A stretch of 64,000 nucleotides of DNA from Sphingomonas lycopersici (GCF_026130605.1 NZ_JANFAU010000001.1:124001-188000), one strand, 5' to 3'; numbered from the stretch's first letter, positions 9,295 through 18,032 are shown. The notes: generated by a model from the sequence alone, not told the origin. Program-made: numbers and translations.

Positions 9295-9735
9295 ATGCGC
9301 ATCGCACTATCACTGATTTCGGCCGCCGCCGCCGTCGGCTTCGGCACCGCTTCGGCCGAGGTCATTCACCCGCACAAGATTTCCAAGGGAGATGCCGCCG
9401 GGCCGATCTTCAGCCAGCCGAAAGTCGTCAAGGAATCGCACGGCGCGAATACCACGCTCGACAATATCGTCATGAAGTCGAGCGACCAGAAATTCGAAAG
9501 CGGCATGTATAAATCCGGGCCGAGCCATTTCGACGCCACCAAACGCGATTACGGCGTCGACGAATTCATGCTCTTCACCAGCGGCAGCGTGACGCTGACC
9601 TCGCTCGACGGCACGGTGACCAAGCTCGAAGCCGGTGATGCGGTGATCCTTCCCGCGGAATGGCGCGGCAAATGGGATACCGAGGGCTATACCAAATATT
9701 ATGTGATCTATTCGCGCACCGGCAAGGGAATGTAG
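9295..9735 (+). CDS. Secreted cupin of the Cupin_3 (DUF861) type
   Basis: This 146-residue protein has a signal peptide (MRIALSLISAAAAVGFGTASA) followed by a single cupin fold. Signatures include VDEFMLFTSGSVTLT, LEAGDAVILPAEWRGKWDT and KYYVIYS, typical of the small Cupin_3 proteins often found beside amine-catabolism genes. An ATG at 9259 overlaps the receptor stop in ATGA and would add 12 residues. I prefer 9295 because it yields a clean signal peptide and is preceded by AGGAAAT. A secreted version is unusual for this family. Its function is unknown; it may bind or modify a small substrate in the periplasm. Confidence 0.8.
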   Translation: MRIALSLISAAAAVGFGTASAEVIHPHKISKGDAAGPIFSQPKVVKESHGANTTLDNIVMKSSDQKFESGMYKSGPSHFDATKRDYGVDEFMLFTSGSVTLTSLDGTVTKLEAGDAVILPAEWRGKWDTEGYTKYYVIYSRTGKGM

Positions 9736-9747
9736 CGCACTGGGCAT

Positions 9748-9803
9748 GAGACCGCCGGCCCATTCCCTCCCAACCACCGCCGGCGGTTTCATGCCCTTTT
9801 TTT
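9748..9803 (+). terminator. Rho-independent terminator after the receptor-cupin pair
   Basis: A 12-base stem (GAGACCGCCGGC at 9748-9759 with GCCGGCGGTTTC at 9779-9790, one G-U pair) is followed six bases later by seven T residues (9797-9803). It separates receptor-cupin from the downstream propeller gene. Confidence 0.7.
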
Positions 9804-9831
9804 GCTCGGCATCCGGCGCGGATGATGCGAG

Positions 9832-10746
9832 ATGGGGACGATGCTCAAGCCGATCATTCTTGCCGCCGCCGCCTGGAGTATCGCGATCGCGGCGCAGCCG
9901 CCGGGATCGCCCGCGATCCGCATCGCCGATCGCGGGGTCTTCCCCGAAAGCCTGACCGCAAGCCGCGACGGCACGATCTTCGCCGGCAATGTCCATAAGG
10001 CGGTGATCTATCGCGCCGCGCCGCGCGCGGCCGTCGCGACGCCGTGGATCACGCTCCGCCCCGAAGAGGCGAGCCGGGTGATGGGGCTTTTCGCCGATGA
10101 TCGCCGCAATATGCTCTGGGCCTGCACCTATGCCCCCGGCCCGCAGGGCGCCAAGGGGCCGGCCTCGATCCGCGCCTTCGATCTCGCGACGGGCACGGAG
10201 CGCCGGCGCTATCCGTTCGACGGCGGCTGCAACGACATGACGGTCGCTACCGACGGCACGGTCTATGCGACCGATTTCGCGGGCGGGCGCGTCCTGCGGC
10301 TGCGCCCCGGCGCGGAGGCGTTCACCGTGATCTCGGCCGATCCGGCGCTCGCCTCGGTCGACGGGATCGCGCTGCTCGATGACGGCGCCTTGCTGGTCAA
10401 CACCTTCCGCGGCGGCAAGCTTTTCCGCATCGCGACCGATAGTGGCAACGGTCCGGCAACGATCCAGCCAATCACCCTCTCGCAACCGCTCGAACGCCCC
10501 GACGGGATGCGCGCGATCGGCCGCAACCGCTTCGCGCTCGCCGAGGGCGGCGGCCGGATCGACGAGCTCATCGTCACGGGCGATCGTGCAGCGGTCCGCA
10601 CGATCGCCGAAGGGCTGCCGAAGAACCCCACCTCGGTCGCGGTGCTCGGCAAGCGCGCGATCGTCTCGACCGCCGATTTCTCCCTATTGGGACAAGCGGG
10701 CGCAGATGCGATAGAGACCTCGCTGCAGCAAATTCCCTTCCCGTAA
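9832..10746 (+). CDS. Exported SMP-30/gluconolactonase-like beta-propeller protein
   Basis: This 304-residue protein has an N-terminal signal sequence (MLKPIILAAAAWSIAIAAQ). Its repeated blade-like segments (for example VATDGTVYATDFAGGRVLRLRP, cut here into VATDGTVYATDF and GGRVLRL) resemble the SMP-30/gluconolactonase/NHL propeller group. I see no residue set that fixes the chemistry, so a lactonase activity should not be assumed. The start may be 9832 or the ATG nine bases later. It lies 21 bases before the PQQ-type dehydrogenase and is probably co-transcribed with it and with the cytochrome c. Confidence 0.65.
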   Translation: MGTMLKPIILAAAAWSIAIAAQPPGSPAIRIADRGVFPESLTASRDGTIFAGNVHKAVIYRAAPRAAVATPWITLRPEEASRVMGLFADDRRNMLWACTYAPGPQGAKGPASIRAFDLATGTERRRYPFDGGCNDMTVATDGTVYATDFAGGRVLRLRPGAEAFTVISADPALASVDGIALLDDGALLVNTFRGGKLFRIATDSGNGPATIQPITLSQPLERPDGMRAIGRNRFALAEGGGRIDELIVTGDRAAVRTIAEGLPKNPTSVAVLGKRAIVSTADFSLLGQAGADAIETSLQQIPFP

Positions 10747-10767
10747 AAGAGACATAGGCGAGTCCGC

Positions 10768-12033
10768 ATGAACCATTTTCCGATCGACCGGTCGATGCCC
10801 GCCATCGCCGCCGCCCTGATGGCATTGACCGCCACCCCGCTCGCGGCGCAGATCAACGCCGGCGCGATCAAGCCGGAGGCCTCGCTCCCCTTCACGGTCA
10901 CCCAGGTCGCGACCTTCAACACGCCGTGGCGCATCGCCTTTCTGCCCGACGGCCGGATGCTCGTCACCGAAAAGCCGGGCGGGCTGTGGCTCGTCACGCA
11001 AAAGGGCGCAAAGGTGCCGGTCGCGGGCGCCCCCGCGGTGCTCTTCAAGGGACAGGGCGGGATGCTCGGCGTCTATACCGCGCCGACCTTTGCCGCCGAT
11101 CACGGCATCTACCTGACCTATGCCGAGCCCGGCGAGGGCGGCTCGGGCCTTGCGCTCGCGCATGCGAAACTGGTGATCGAAGGGGGCAAGGCGCGGCTCG
11201 ATCATCTCAACGTGATCTGGCGCGACCTGCCCAGGGGCAAAGGCGGGCAGTTCGGCGCGGCGGTCGCTTTCTCGCCCGATCACAAATACCTCTTCCTCAC
11301 CGTCGGCGATCGCCAGCGCATGACCCCGGCGCAGAACCCCGATAGCCCGCTCGGCAAGATCCTGCGGCTGACGCTCGACGGCAAGCCCGCGCCGGGCAAT
11401 CCGGGGGCAGGCCGCGCGGGTGCTGCGACGCTGACGCTGATCGATCCGCCCAAGGATACCGAGGCGGCGAAGACCGCCCCGGTCATCCAGACCTATAAGG
11501 TGCCCGGCATCAACCAGGCGCCCGCGGAAATCTGGACGAGCGGGCATCGCACCCCTTACGGCCTCGCCTTCGCGCCCGACGGGCGGTTGTGGGAAGTGGA
11601 GCACGGGCCCAAGGGCGGCGACGAGCTCAACCTGATCGAGCCGGGGAAGAATTACGGCTGGCCGCTCGTATCCTATGCGGTCAATTACGACGGCGTGCCG
11701 ATCCCCAACCCCGACACGCGCCCCGATCTGCAAAAGCCGGTGATCTATTGGACCCCGGTGATCGCGCCGGGCAATCTTATGTTCTATCACGGCGCGCTGT
11801 TCCGCGGGTGGCGCGGCTCGGCACTGATCAGCGGATTGGGGAGCATGTCGCTCAACCGCGTCACCTTCGACGCGGCGGGCAAGGCGAAACCGGCCGAGCG
11901 CTGGGCGCTGGGCTTCCGCGTGCGCGACATCGCCGAAGCGCCCGACGGCGCCTTGTGGGCGGTCGAGGATGCCAACCCCGGCAAGCTCGTGCGCCTGACC
12001 CCGAAAGTAGCCGCCCGCGCAGCGCAGCGATAA
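10768..12033 (+). CDS. PQQ-dependent sugar dehydrogenase family protein (soluble aldose dehydrogenase type)
   Basis: This 421-residue exported protein has a signal peptide (to about residue 28, PLAAQ) and the six-bladed propeller of the soluble glucose/aldose dehydrogenase group. Family hallmarks are TPWRIAFLPDGRMLVTEKPG near residue 52 and SGHRTPYGLAFAPDGRLWEVEHGP near 254, followed by GGDELNLIEPGKNYGWP. Relatives such as YliI/Asd oxidise sugars or alcohols in the periplasm using PQQ and pass electrons onward. The next gene encodes a cytochrome c, a natural acceptor. The real substrate is unknown, and the setting allows an amine-derived alcohol or aldehyde. Confidence 0.85.
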   Translation: MNHFPIDRSMPAIAAALMALTATPLAAQINAGAIKPEASLPFTVTQVATFNTPWRIAFLPDGRMLVTEKPGGLWLVTQKGAKVPVAGAPAVLFKGQGGMLGVYTAPTFAADHGIYLTYAEPGEGGSGLALAHAKLVIEGGKARLDHLNVIWRDLPRGKGGQFGAAVAFSPDHKYLFLTVGDRQRMTPAQNPDSPLGKILRLTLDGKPAPGNPGAGRAGAATLTLIDPPKDTEAAKTAPVIQTYKVPGINQAPAEIWTSGHRTPYGLAFAPDGRLWEVEHGPKGGDELNLIEPGKNYGWPLVSYAVNYDGVPIPNPDTRPDLQKPVIYWTPVIAPGNLMFYHGALFRGWRGSALISGLGSMSLNRVTFDAAGKAKPAERWALGFRVRDIAEAPDGALWAVEDANPGKLVRLTPKVAARAAQR

Positions 12034-12049
12034 CGAGCAGGAGGGATTT

Positions 12050-12463
12050 GTGCAGCGGAAGATGATCGCCGGGCTGGGCGGGATGTTGCTTCTCGCCGGC
12101 GTCTCGTCGGCGCAGACCGGGCCGGCAAGCGGCGAGCAACAAGCCGCCGCGGGCGCGCAGACCTATGCCGGCCGCTGCGCGGCGTGCCACGGCGCGAAGC
12201 TCACCGGCGGCGGCGGCCCGGCGCTGGCCGCCGAGGCTTATTGGTCGCACTGGAACGGCCGCCCCGCGCGTGCCTTGTACGACGAGATCGTCTCGACGAT
12301 GCCGATGGACGATCCGGGGTCGCTCAAGCCGGCCGAGGCGATCGCGCTCGTCGTCTTCTTCCAGAAGGTGAACGGCGGCGACGTCCCCGCCGCAGCGATC
12401 GCCGATCCGGCGGCCCTCGATGCGATCAAGATCGCGAAGCCGAGCGCCGGGCGGGCGAAGTAG
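12050..12463 (+). CDS. Periplasmic c-type cytochrome (class I, small)
   Basis: This 137-residue protein has a signal sequence ending near residue 21 and a single CAACH haem-binding motif at 43-47. Met84 or Met86 in STMPMDDPG is the likely sixth ligand. The GTG start is preceded by GGAGGG. It follows the PQQ-type dehydrogenase by 16 bases and is its probable electron acceptor. Its 3' end overlaps the convergent gabP-like gene by 38 bases. Confidence 0.88.
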   Translation: MQRKMIAGLGGMLLLAGVSSAQTGPASGEQQAAAGAQTYAGRCAACHGAKLTGGGGPALAAEAYWSHWNGRPARALYDEIVSTMPMDDPGSLKPAEAIALVVFFQKVNGGDVPAAAIADPAALDAIKIAKPSAGRAK

Positions 12464-13856
12464 CAGCGCTCGCGCCGCGGGCTTTCCGGCGGCGGCGGAC
12501 CAGCGAGAGGGCGAGACCGATCATGAGGATCGGCGCGAGGCTGGCGTAGAATTGCGCTGAGAGGTCCGGGGTCAGCGCCATTGTCGCGAGAACCGCCGCC
12601 ATCGCCGCGATCGCGGCGAGCGATCCCCAGGGATGAAACCACATGCGGATCGCAAGCCGCTCGGGGGTCTCGCGCTCCAGCCGCGCGCGCAGCCGCAATT
12701 GCGAGGCTGCGATCAGCAGGTAGATCACCAGCATGATCGCGCCCGAGGCGTTGACCAGAAAGGTGAAGACCAGAGTCGGCGACAGGACCGACGCCGCGAG
12801 CGCGCCATAGCTGAAGATGCTCGCGATGAGGATCGCCCGCGTCGGCACCTTGCGCCGGCCGACCCGCACCAGCGCCTGCGGCGCATCGCCGCTCGCCGCC
12901 AATGCGAACAGCACGCGCGAGGTGACGTAGAGCCCCGAGTTGAGACACGACAGCACCGCCACCAGCACGATCGCGCTCATGATCCACGCCCCGCCGGGGA
13001 TGCCGATCGTCGCCAGCGCGGTGGTGAAGGGCGAAATCCCCGGCACGATCGCCGTCCACGGCACCGCGGCGACGATCAGCCCGATCGACAGCACGTAGAA
13101 GATCAGGATGCGAAGCGCGACGGTGCTGGTCATCCGCGCGATCATTCCCGAGGATTCGGTCGATTCGGCCGCCGCGATCGTCGCGATCTCCGCCCCGGTC
13201 AGCGCGAAGATGACGCTGGTGACGCCCGCCAGCACCGCCGGCCACCCGTGCGGCGCGAAGCCGCCGCGCGCGACGAGGTTCGCGAAGGTCGGCCCCGCCG
13301 GATTGGTCAGCCCGGTCACATAGCCCAGCGCGATAAGGATGAAGGCGAGGATCGCGGCGACCTTGATCGACGAGAGCCAGAATTCGAACTCGCCGTAAGA
13401 GCGGGTCGACAGCAGATTGACCGCGGTCAGCACCGCCATCAGCGCGACGCCGATCTGCCAGACGGCGAACATCGGCAGCCAGGCGTGGATGATATTGGCG
13501 CCGGCGATCGCCTCGATCGCGACCACCACGACCCAGAAATACCAGTAGAGCCAGCCGCTCATGAAGCCCGCCCAATGGCCGAGCCCCAGCCGCGCGAATT
13601 CCGGAAAGGCCTGTACCCCGGGCACCGCCATCGCCATTTCGGTCAGCATCCGCATGACGAAAAGCACGATCAGCCCGGCGACCGCATAACTGACGATCAC
13701 CGCCGGGCCGACCATCGCGATCGCGCTGCTGCTGCCGACGAACAGCCCGGCGCCGATGATCCCGCCGATCGCGATCATCTCGACATGCCGCCGGCGCAGG
13801 CTTTGCCCCAGTTGCGCCGGCGCCGCGCCGTCCCGAAAATGGGTCACCCGGCTCAC
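12426..13856 (-). CDS. gabP: GABA permease-like amino-acid transporter (APC superfamily, AAT family)
   Basis: This 476-residue protein has about 12 membrane segments. Signature stretches IGGIIGAGLFVGSS, GWLYWYFWVVVVAIEA and NLLSTRSYGEFEFWLSSIK closely resemble GabP, the inner-membrane GABA:proton symporter. Related AAT permeases for other amino acids cannot be excluded. The start is GTG, overlapping the amidohydrolase stop in GTGA, so it is the third gene of the operon spdH copy 2 - amidohydrolase - permease. Lying behind a periplasmic amine oxidase, it is well placed to bring in GABA made outside the inner membrane. Confidence 0.8.
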   Translation of the reverse strand: MSRVTHFRDGAAPAQLGQSLRRRHVEMIAIGGIIGAGLFVGSSSAIAMVGPAVIVSYAVAGLIVLFVMRMLTEMAMAVPGVQAFPEFARLGLGHWAGFMSGWLYWYFWVVVVAIEAIAGANIIHAWLPMFAVWQIGVALMAVLTAVNLLSTRSYGEFEFWLSSIKVAAILAFILIALGYVTGLTNPAGPTFANLVARGGFAPHGWPAVLAGVTSVIFALTGAEIATIAAAESTESSGMIARMTSTVALRILIFYVLSIGLIVAAVPWTAIVPGISPFTTALATIGIPGGAWIMSAIVLVAVLSCLNSGLYVTSRVLFALAASGDAPQALVRVGRRKVPTRAILIASIFSYGALAASVLSPTLVFTFLVNASGAIMLVIYLLIAASQLRLRARLERETPERLAIRMWFHPWGSLAAIAAMAAVLATMALTPDLSAQFYASLAPILMIGLALSLVRRRRKARGASAATSPARRSASRS

Positions 13857-15571
13857 GCCTGATAGACGGTGCGACCGCCGACGACGGTGCGGACGATCTG
13901 GATATCCTTGATCCGCGACGGATCGATCGCGTGCGGATCGTCCGCCAGCATGACGAAATCGGCGAGCTTGCCCGGCGTGATCGAGCCCTTGATATGCTCT
14001 TCGTGCGTATCATAGGCGCCGTTGAGCGAACTCACGCGGATGGCTTCGGCAACGCTGATCCGCTGGTTGGCGCCCCAGGTCTCGCCGTTCCAGCCGGTGC
14101 GCGTCACCATCCCCTGTATCCCCATCAGCGGCGAGAACGGCCCCGGCGGGAAATCGGAGCCGATGCACGCGGGGATGCCCATGTCCAACATGCTGCGATA
14201 GGGCATCATGTGGCTCATCAGCTCTTTGCCGTAGAAGTGGAATTTGTCGGCATTGTAATAAGCATAGGTGTTGAACAGCGCGGGCGAGACGCCGAGCGCC
14301 TTCATCCGCCGCAGCAGATCGTCGTTGACGAGGCTGCAATGGGTGATCTTCCACCGCGTGTCGCGGTTGGGCAGCAATCGTTGCGCGCGCTCATAGGCGG
14401 TGAGCACATGATCGATCGCGACATCGCCATTGGCGTGGCAATTCACCTGGATCCCGGCGCGATGCATGCGCTCGCACCAGGCGTTCAGATCATCCTGCGT
14501 TTCGGTGACATTGCCGCGATAGCCGGTCGTCGATCCCGGATAGGGTGCGCTGAGCGCCATCGTCCGCTCCGAGAAGGAGCCGTCGGCGGTATGCTCGATC
14601 GTCGCGCCCAGCCGGATCCATTCGTCGCCGAAGCCGGTCATCTGCCCGGCCGCGATCATCGTCTCGACGACATCCGCCGCCGGTTCGTAACTCACCCGGT
14701 GGAGCAGCCGGTCCTGCGCGCGGATCTGCTGGATCGCGCGCAGATTGCCGCCCTGATGGCACACGCCGGTCAACCCGTATCTGGCGAACATCTGCGAGAT
14801 ATGCGCCGCCCCTTCACGATCGCGGCGATCGCGCTCGTCGGGGGAATAATCGATCGACCGCCCGACCTTTTCGAACACCGCATTGGCGCGATCGGTGACC
14901 CGGCCGTTCAATGTCCCGTCGGGGAATTTGTCATAGGTGCCGCTCGGCATATCGGGCGTGTCCTTGGTCACGCCGGCGAGCTCGAACGCCTTGGAATTGT
15001 ACACCATCGTGTGCCCGCCGCGGTGGCGCACAGAAACCGGCCGGGTGGTCGACACCTTGTCGAGATCGCGGATATCGATCGGGCGCTTATCCTTGATCTT
15101 GGTATCGTCGTAGAATTCGCCGCGGATCCAGCTGTCGCCCGGCGTTTCCGCGGCCCGCGCGCGCAGCTTCTGGATGATGCTGTCGATCGTGACGAATTCG
15201 ACTTCGAACGGATTGCCGACCAGCACGTCGTACAGCAGCGAATTGCCCGATGCGTGGTTGTGGCAATCGATGAAGCCGGGGGTGATGGTCATCCCCTTGG
15301 CATCGATGACGGTGGTTCGCCGCCCGGCCAGCCCGGCGATCTCCTCGCTCGATCCGACCGCGATGAAGCGCCCGTCCTTCACCGCAAATGCCTGCGCGGT
15401 GGGCCGGCTGTCGTCGACGGTATAGACCTTGGCGTTGCGGACGATCAGATCGGCGTCCGCGCCGGTCAACGCTGCCGCGACATTGCTCCACCCGCCGCCG
15501 ATCAGCCCGGCCGCGCCGCTTGCGGCGAGCCCGATGAAGCCCCGGCGGTTCTGCTGCAACCTGCTGTCCAT
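13853..15571 (-). CDS. Tat-exported amidohydrolase (YtcJ / N-substituted formamide deformylase-like)
   Basis: This is a 572-residue metal-dependent hydrolase. A twin-arginine signal (NRRGFIGLAASGAAGL, residues 8-23) precedes the amidohydrolase barrel. The metal-binding CHNH is at 103-106 in GFIDCHNHASGN, CHANGD occurs in the middle, and IGSDFPPGP lies later. The YtcJ group acts on amide bonds of N-substituted small molecules, but substrates vary widely. The ATG at 15571 was chosen over a longer frame because the Tat signal starts there, with GAGAGG just upstream. It lies 47 bases after spdH copy 2 and overlaps the permease. It could free amines from N-acylated forms in the periplasm, which is inference. 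Confidence 0.82.
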   Translation of the reverse strand: MDSRLQQNRRGFIGLAASGAAGLIGGGWSNVAAALTGADADLIVRNAKVYTVDDSRPTAQAFAVKDGRFIAVGSSEEIAGLAGRRTTVIDAKGMTITPGFIDCHNHASGNSLLYDVLVGNPFEVEFVTIDSIIQKLRARAAETPGDSWIRGEFYDDTKIKDKRPIDIRDLDKVSTTRPVSVRHRGGHTMVYNSKAFELAGVTKDTPDMPSGTYDKFPDGTLNGRVTDRANAVFEKVGRSIDYSPDERDRRDREGAAHISQMFARYGLTGVCHQGGNLRAIQQIRAQDRLLHRVSYEPAADVVETMIAAGQMTGFGDEWIRLGATIEHTADGSFSERTMALSAPYPGSTTGYRGNVTETQDDLNAWCERMHRAGIQVNCHANGDVAIDHVLTAYERAQRLLPNRDTRWKITHCSLVNDDLLRRMKALGVSPALFNTYAYYNADKFHFYGKELMSHMMPYRSMLDMGIPACIGSDFPPGPFSPLMGIQGMVTRTGWNGETWGANQRISVAEAIRVSSLNGAYDTHEEHIKGSITPGKLADFVMLADDPHAIDPSRIKDIQIVRTVVGGRTVYQA

Positions 15572-15618
15572 GCCTCTCTTCCCCCTCGTCCGGACCGCGC
15601 GCGACACCGCGCGCCCAA

Positions 15619-17511
15619 TCAACCCGCCTTCGTGGCGGCAACACCGCCCCGCATCGCCGCGATCTCGCCGATCGCGCGATGCGCCTCGTCGATCGCGACA
15701 TTGGTGTAGGCATCCCATCCCGCGTCCGAATTGGCGATCGTGACCAAGCCGACGGGCAGGCGCGCGACACGGACGCGTTCGGCCTGCACCGCCGGATCGT
15801 CCCACAGCGGGTCCGCGGTATAGGCATAGCCGTGCGGCCAGCGGTTGACCGTGATACCGGCGACGTCGCGGTCGAAATCGAAGCCCCCGGGGCCGAGGAT
15901 GCGGGTCATCTCATCCCGGATGCCGCGTTCGAAATCACCGAAGCTCATCGCATAGATCCGCGCGTGGCCGGCGCGGAATTGCGCGCGCATGTCGAGCCCC
16001 TTGCCCGGCGAGATCGGCACGAACATGAGATGCGCGACGATCGGATCGTCGGGGGTGCGCGCGAAATGGTAATTGCCGAGCGACACCGGGAAATCGAGCA
16101 TCATCGACGAGAACATCCCCGCCGGATTGCGGATAGTGTCGATGCCCAGCTTCGCCCAGGCGCGCCAGTTGCGCTGCGCGACGTTGACATAGACCAATGG
16201 CGCCTTGACGTTCATGCGCAGCGCCGCCGCCTGCGCCGCCGGCACCCCGTCGAGGATATAGGGGATCATCATGTTATAGCAGGCGAGCACCGTATTGCGC
16301 GCCCTGGCGCGCACCAGCTTCCCGTCGCGCACATAGCCCACTTCGGTATGCGCCCCCGCATTGCGGACCTTGACCGCGGTCGATTGCAGCCGCAGCCGCA
16401 CCGGGGCGCCCGCGCGATCGAGCGCGGCATAATCGAACCGGGCGAACAGGATGTCCTCCATCGTGTTCCCCGGCGCCGAGCCCGGCACCAGCCGCCGCAC
16501 CAGCATCCGCGCGATCGACGCATTGCCGTCGGGAAAGTGATAGATATAGGGTTCTTCGTCATGCTCGCGGCCGAGTTTCAACCCGCGCGAGCCCGGCACC
16601 GATCCGAACGACTGCGACGCCGACAAGGCATCGATGCCCACCGCCCACAGGCCCTCCAGTCGTTGCTGGTAATAAGCGACGACTTCGTCGGTCGCGCCCC
16701 AATATTGGCGGATATATTGTTCGTAGCTGATGTGATCGAGGATCGCGCGCTTCTCTTTCACCGTCTTTCCCGCCAACGGATCGCGCGTCGACGTCTCCAG
16801 TTCGGCGATCAGCGCCTTCGCCCGATCGGACATCGGAAACTGATCGATCATCGCGCGCGTCGCCGCATCGGATTGCGCGTCGGGCGGCGCCTGCGCATCG
16901 GGATCGCCGACCGTCCCGCCGCGTCGGCGGATTCCCGGCACCAGCCGGTCGACGCCATAGACCTCCTTCTTGAAGAAGGTCGCCGAACCCAGTCCATAGC
17001 GATCGTAGAAGCCCTGATCATAAGCGGTGGCGAATTTGTCGATTTCGATCCCGAGATCGCGCAGCAGGTTCGAGGCGACCGCGCTGTAGCGCGTGCGCGG
17101 GGAATCGATCGACTGGGTGCCGCCGTAACCGAGGATCGTCTTGCCATCGACATCGAATTCGTTGCGCCGCGCATGCCCCCCGAAATCGTCATGATTGTCG
17201 AGGATCAGGATCGTATCCTGGGGAAAAAGCTGCCGATGGAAATAAGCCGCCGACAAGCCGCTGATCCCGCCGCCGACGATGATCAGGTCATAGGCCTCGG
17301 CGACCGGCACGCTATCCAGATCATAGACCTTGCCGTCGCGGACGCCGTGCGCGACGGTGAAGGAGCCGGGCGCGCTGCCGCGCAACCCCTCCAGCGCGGG
17401 CGGATTGGCCGGCGCGCCGTCGGCACCCTGCGCCGCCGCGCGCGCCGCGACGCTTATGCCCGTGATCGCTATCGCCGCACCGTTCAGGAAGTCCCGCCGC
17501 TCAATGGCCAT
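15619..17511 (-). CDS. spdH: Tat-exported FAD-dependent amine oxidase, spermidine dehydrogenase-like (copy 2)
   Basis: This 630-residue paralogue of the gene at 544-2484 has a Tat signal with RRDFLNG at residues 5-11. Its FAD fold shows VGGGISGLSAAYF near 79-91 and DNHDDFGGHARRNEF near 105-119, and the C-terminal GITVNRWPHGYA is shared with the paralogue. The middle regions differ a good deal between the two copies, so they may cleave different polyamines or different bonds. GGAGAC precedes the ATG. A near-perfect operator lies 43 bases upstream, and a cytochrome c gene is transcribed divergently from the same control region. Confidence 0.7.
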   Translation of the reverse strand: MAIERRDFLNGAAIAITGISVAARAAAQGADGAPANPPALEGLRGSAPGSFTVAHGVRDGKVYDLDSVPVAEAYDLIIVGGGISGLSAAYFHRQLFPQDTILILDNHDDFGGHARRNEFDVDGKTILGYGGTQSIDSPRTRYSAVASNLLRDLGIEIDKFATAYDQGFYDRYGLGSATFFKKEVYGVDRLVPGIRRRGGTVGDPDAQAPPDAQSDAATRAMIDQFPMSDRAKALIAELETSTRDPLAGKTVKEKRAILDHISYEQYIRQYWGATDEVVAYYQQRLEGLWAVGIDALSASQSFGSVPGSRGLKLGREHDEEPYIYHFPDGNASIARMLVRRLVPGSAPGNTMEDILFARFDYAALDRAGAPVRLRLQSTAVKVRNAGAHTEVGYVRDGKLVRARARNTVLACYNMMIPYILDGVPAAQAAALRMNVKAPLVYVNVAQRNWRAWAKLGIDTIRNPAGMFSSMMLDFPVSLGNYHFARTPDDPIVAHLMFVPISPGKGLDMRAQFRAGHARIYAMSFGDFERGIRDEMTRILGPGGFDFDRDVAGITVNRWPHGYAYTADPLWDDPAVQAERVRVARLPVGLVTIANSDAGWDAYTNVAIDEAHRAIGEIAAMRGGVAATKAG

Positions 17512-17553
17512 TGCCGTCTCCTGTCGACTCGATCGGTCGTTTCGAGCCTTGTC

Positions 17554-17563
17554 TGTGATCTCA
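17554..17563. promoter_or_regulatory. Operator copy 6 (TGTGATCTCA)
   Basis: The site matches nine of ten bases of the shared palindrome and lies 43 bases upstream of spdH copy 2 in the divergent region with cytochrome c. Confidence 0.55.
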
Positions 17564-17622
17564 ACCTATTGAGTCAAATTATCCCGTCCCGATAGTTGAC
17601 GCTCATCGCCTTAAGCTCTAGC

Positions 17623-17632
17623 TGCGATCACA
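17623..17632. promoter_or_regulatory. Operator copy 7 (TGCGATCACA)
   Basis: The site matches nine of ten bases of the shared palindrome. It lies 28 bases before the cytochrome c start and downstream of a TTGACG (17595-17600) that could serve as its -35 element. Confidence 0.55.
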
Positions 17633-17659
17633 AATCAGAGGCAGGAAAGACTCGCTCGC

Positions 17660-18019
17660 GTGACGATGGAGAAATGGATCGGCGCGGCGCTGCTGATCGC
17701 GGCAACCCCGCTGCACGCACAGGCGGCGAACGACGCGCCGTTCAAGCAGCGCTGCGCGGTTTGTCATGACGCGACGGCCGGTGGCGCCGCGCGCATCGGC
17801 CCCAATCTTTACGGCATCGTCGGGCGAAAGGCGGGTGCCGCGGCTTATCCTTATTCTCCGGCGATGAAATCCTCGGCGATCGTCTGGACCCCGGAGAAGC
17901 TCGATCGCTTTCTCACCGCGCCGGGCAAACTGGTCCCCGGCACCAAGATGCCGATCGCGGTGCCCGGTGCCGCCGATCGCCAAGCGATCATCGCCTATCT
18001 GAAGACATTGCGGAAATAA
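17660..18019 (+). CDS. Periplasmic cytochrome c (class I, c2/c550-like)
   Basis: This 119-residue protein has a signal sequence ending near residue 23. The haem motif CAVCH is at 32-36, and the axial ligand Met97 is in PGTKMPIAVP. The fold resembles small soluble cytochromes c (IGPNLYGIVGRKAG). The start is GTG, or an ATG six bases later. It is divergent from spdH copy 2 across two operator sites, so it is the obvious candidate electron acceptor for the exported flavoproteins. Confidence 0.9.
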   Translation: MTMEKWIGAALLIAATPLHAQAANDAPFKQRCAVCHDATAGGAARIGPNLYGIVGRKAGAAAYPYSPAMKSSAIVWTPEKLDRFLTAPGKLVPGTKMPIAVPGAADRQAIIAYLKTLRK

Positions 18020-18032
18020 CGCCGGAATCCAT

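Noticed and set aside
13853-15805. Longer amidohydrolase start giving 78 extra N-terminal residues
   Set aside because: The extension reads the end of spdH copy 2 in another frame and would bury the Tat signal that begins at 15571.
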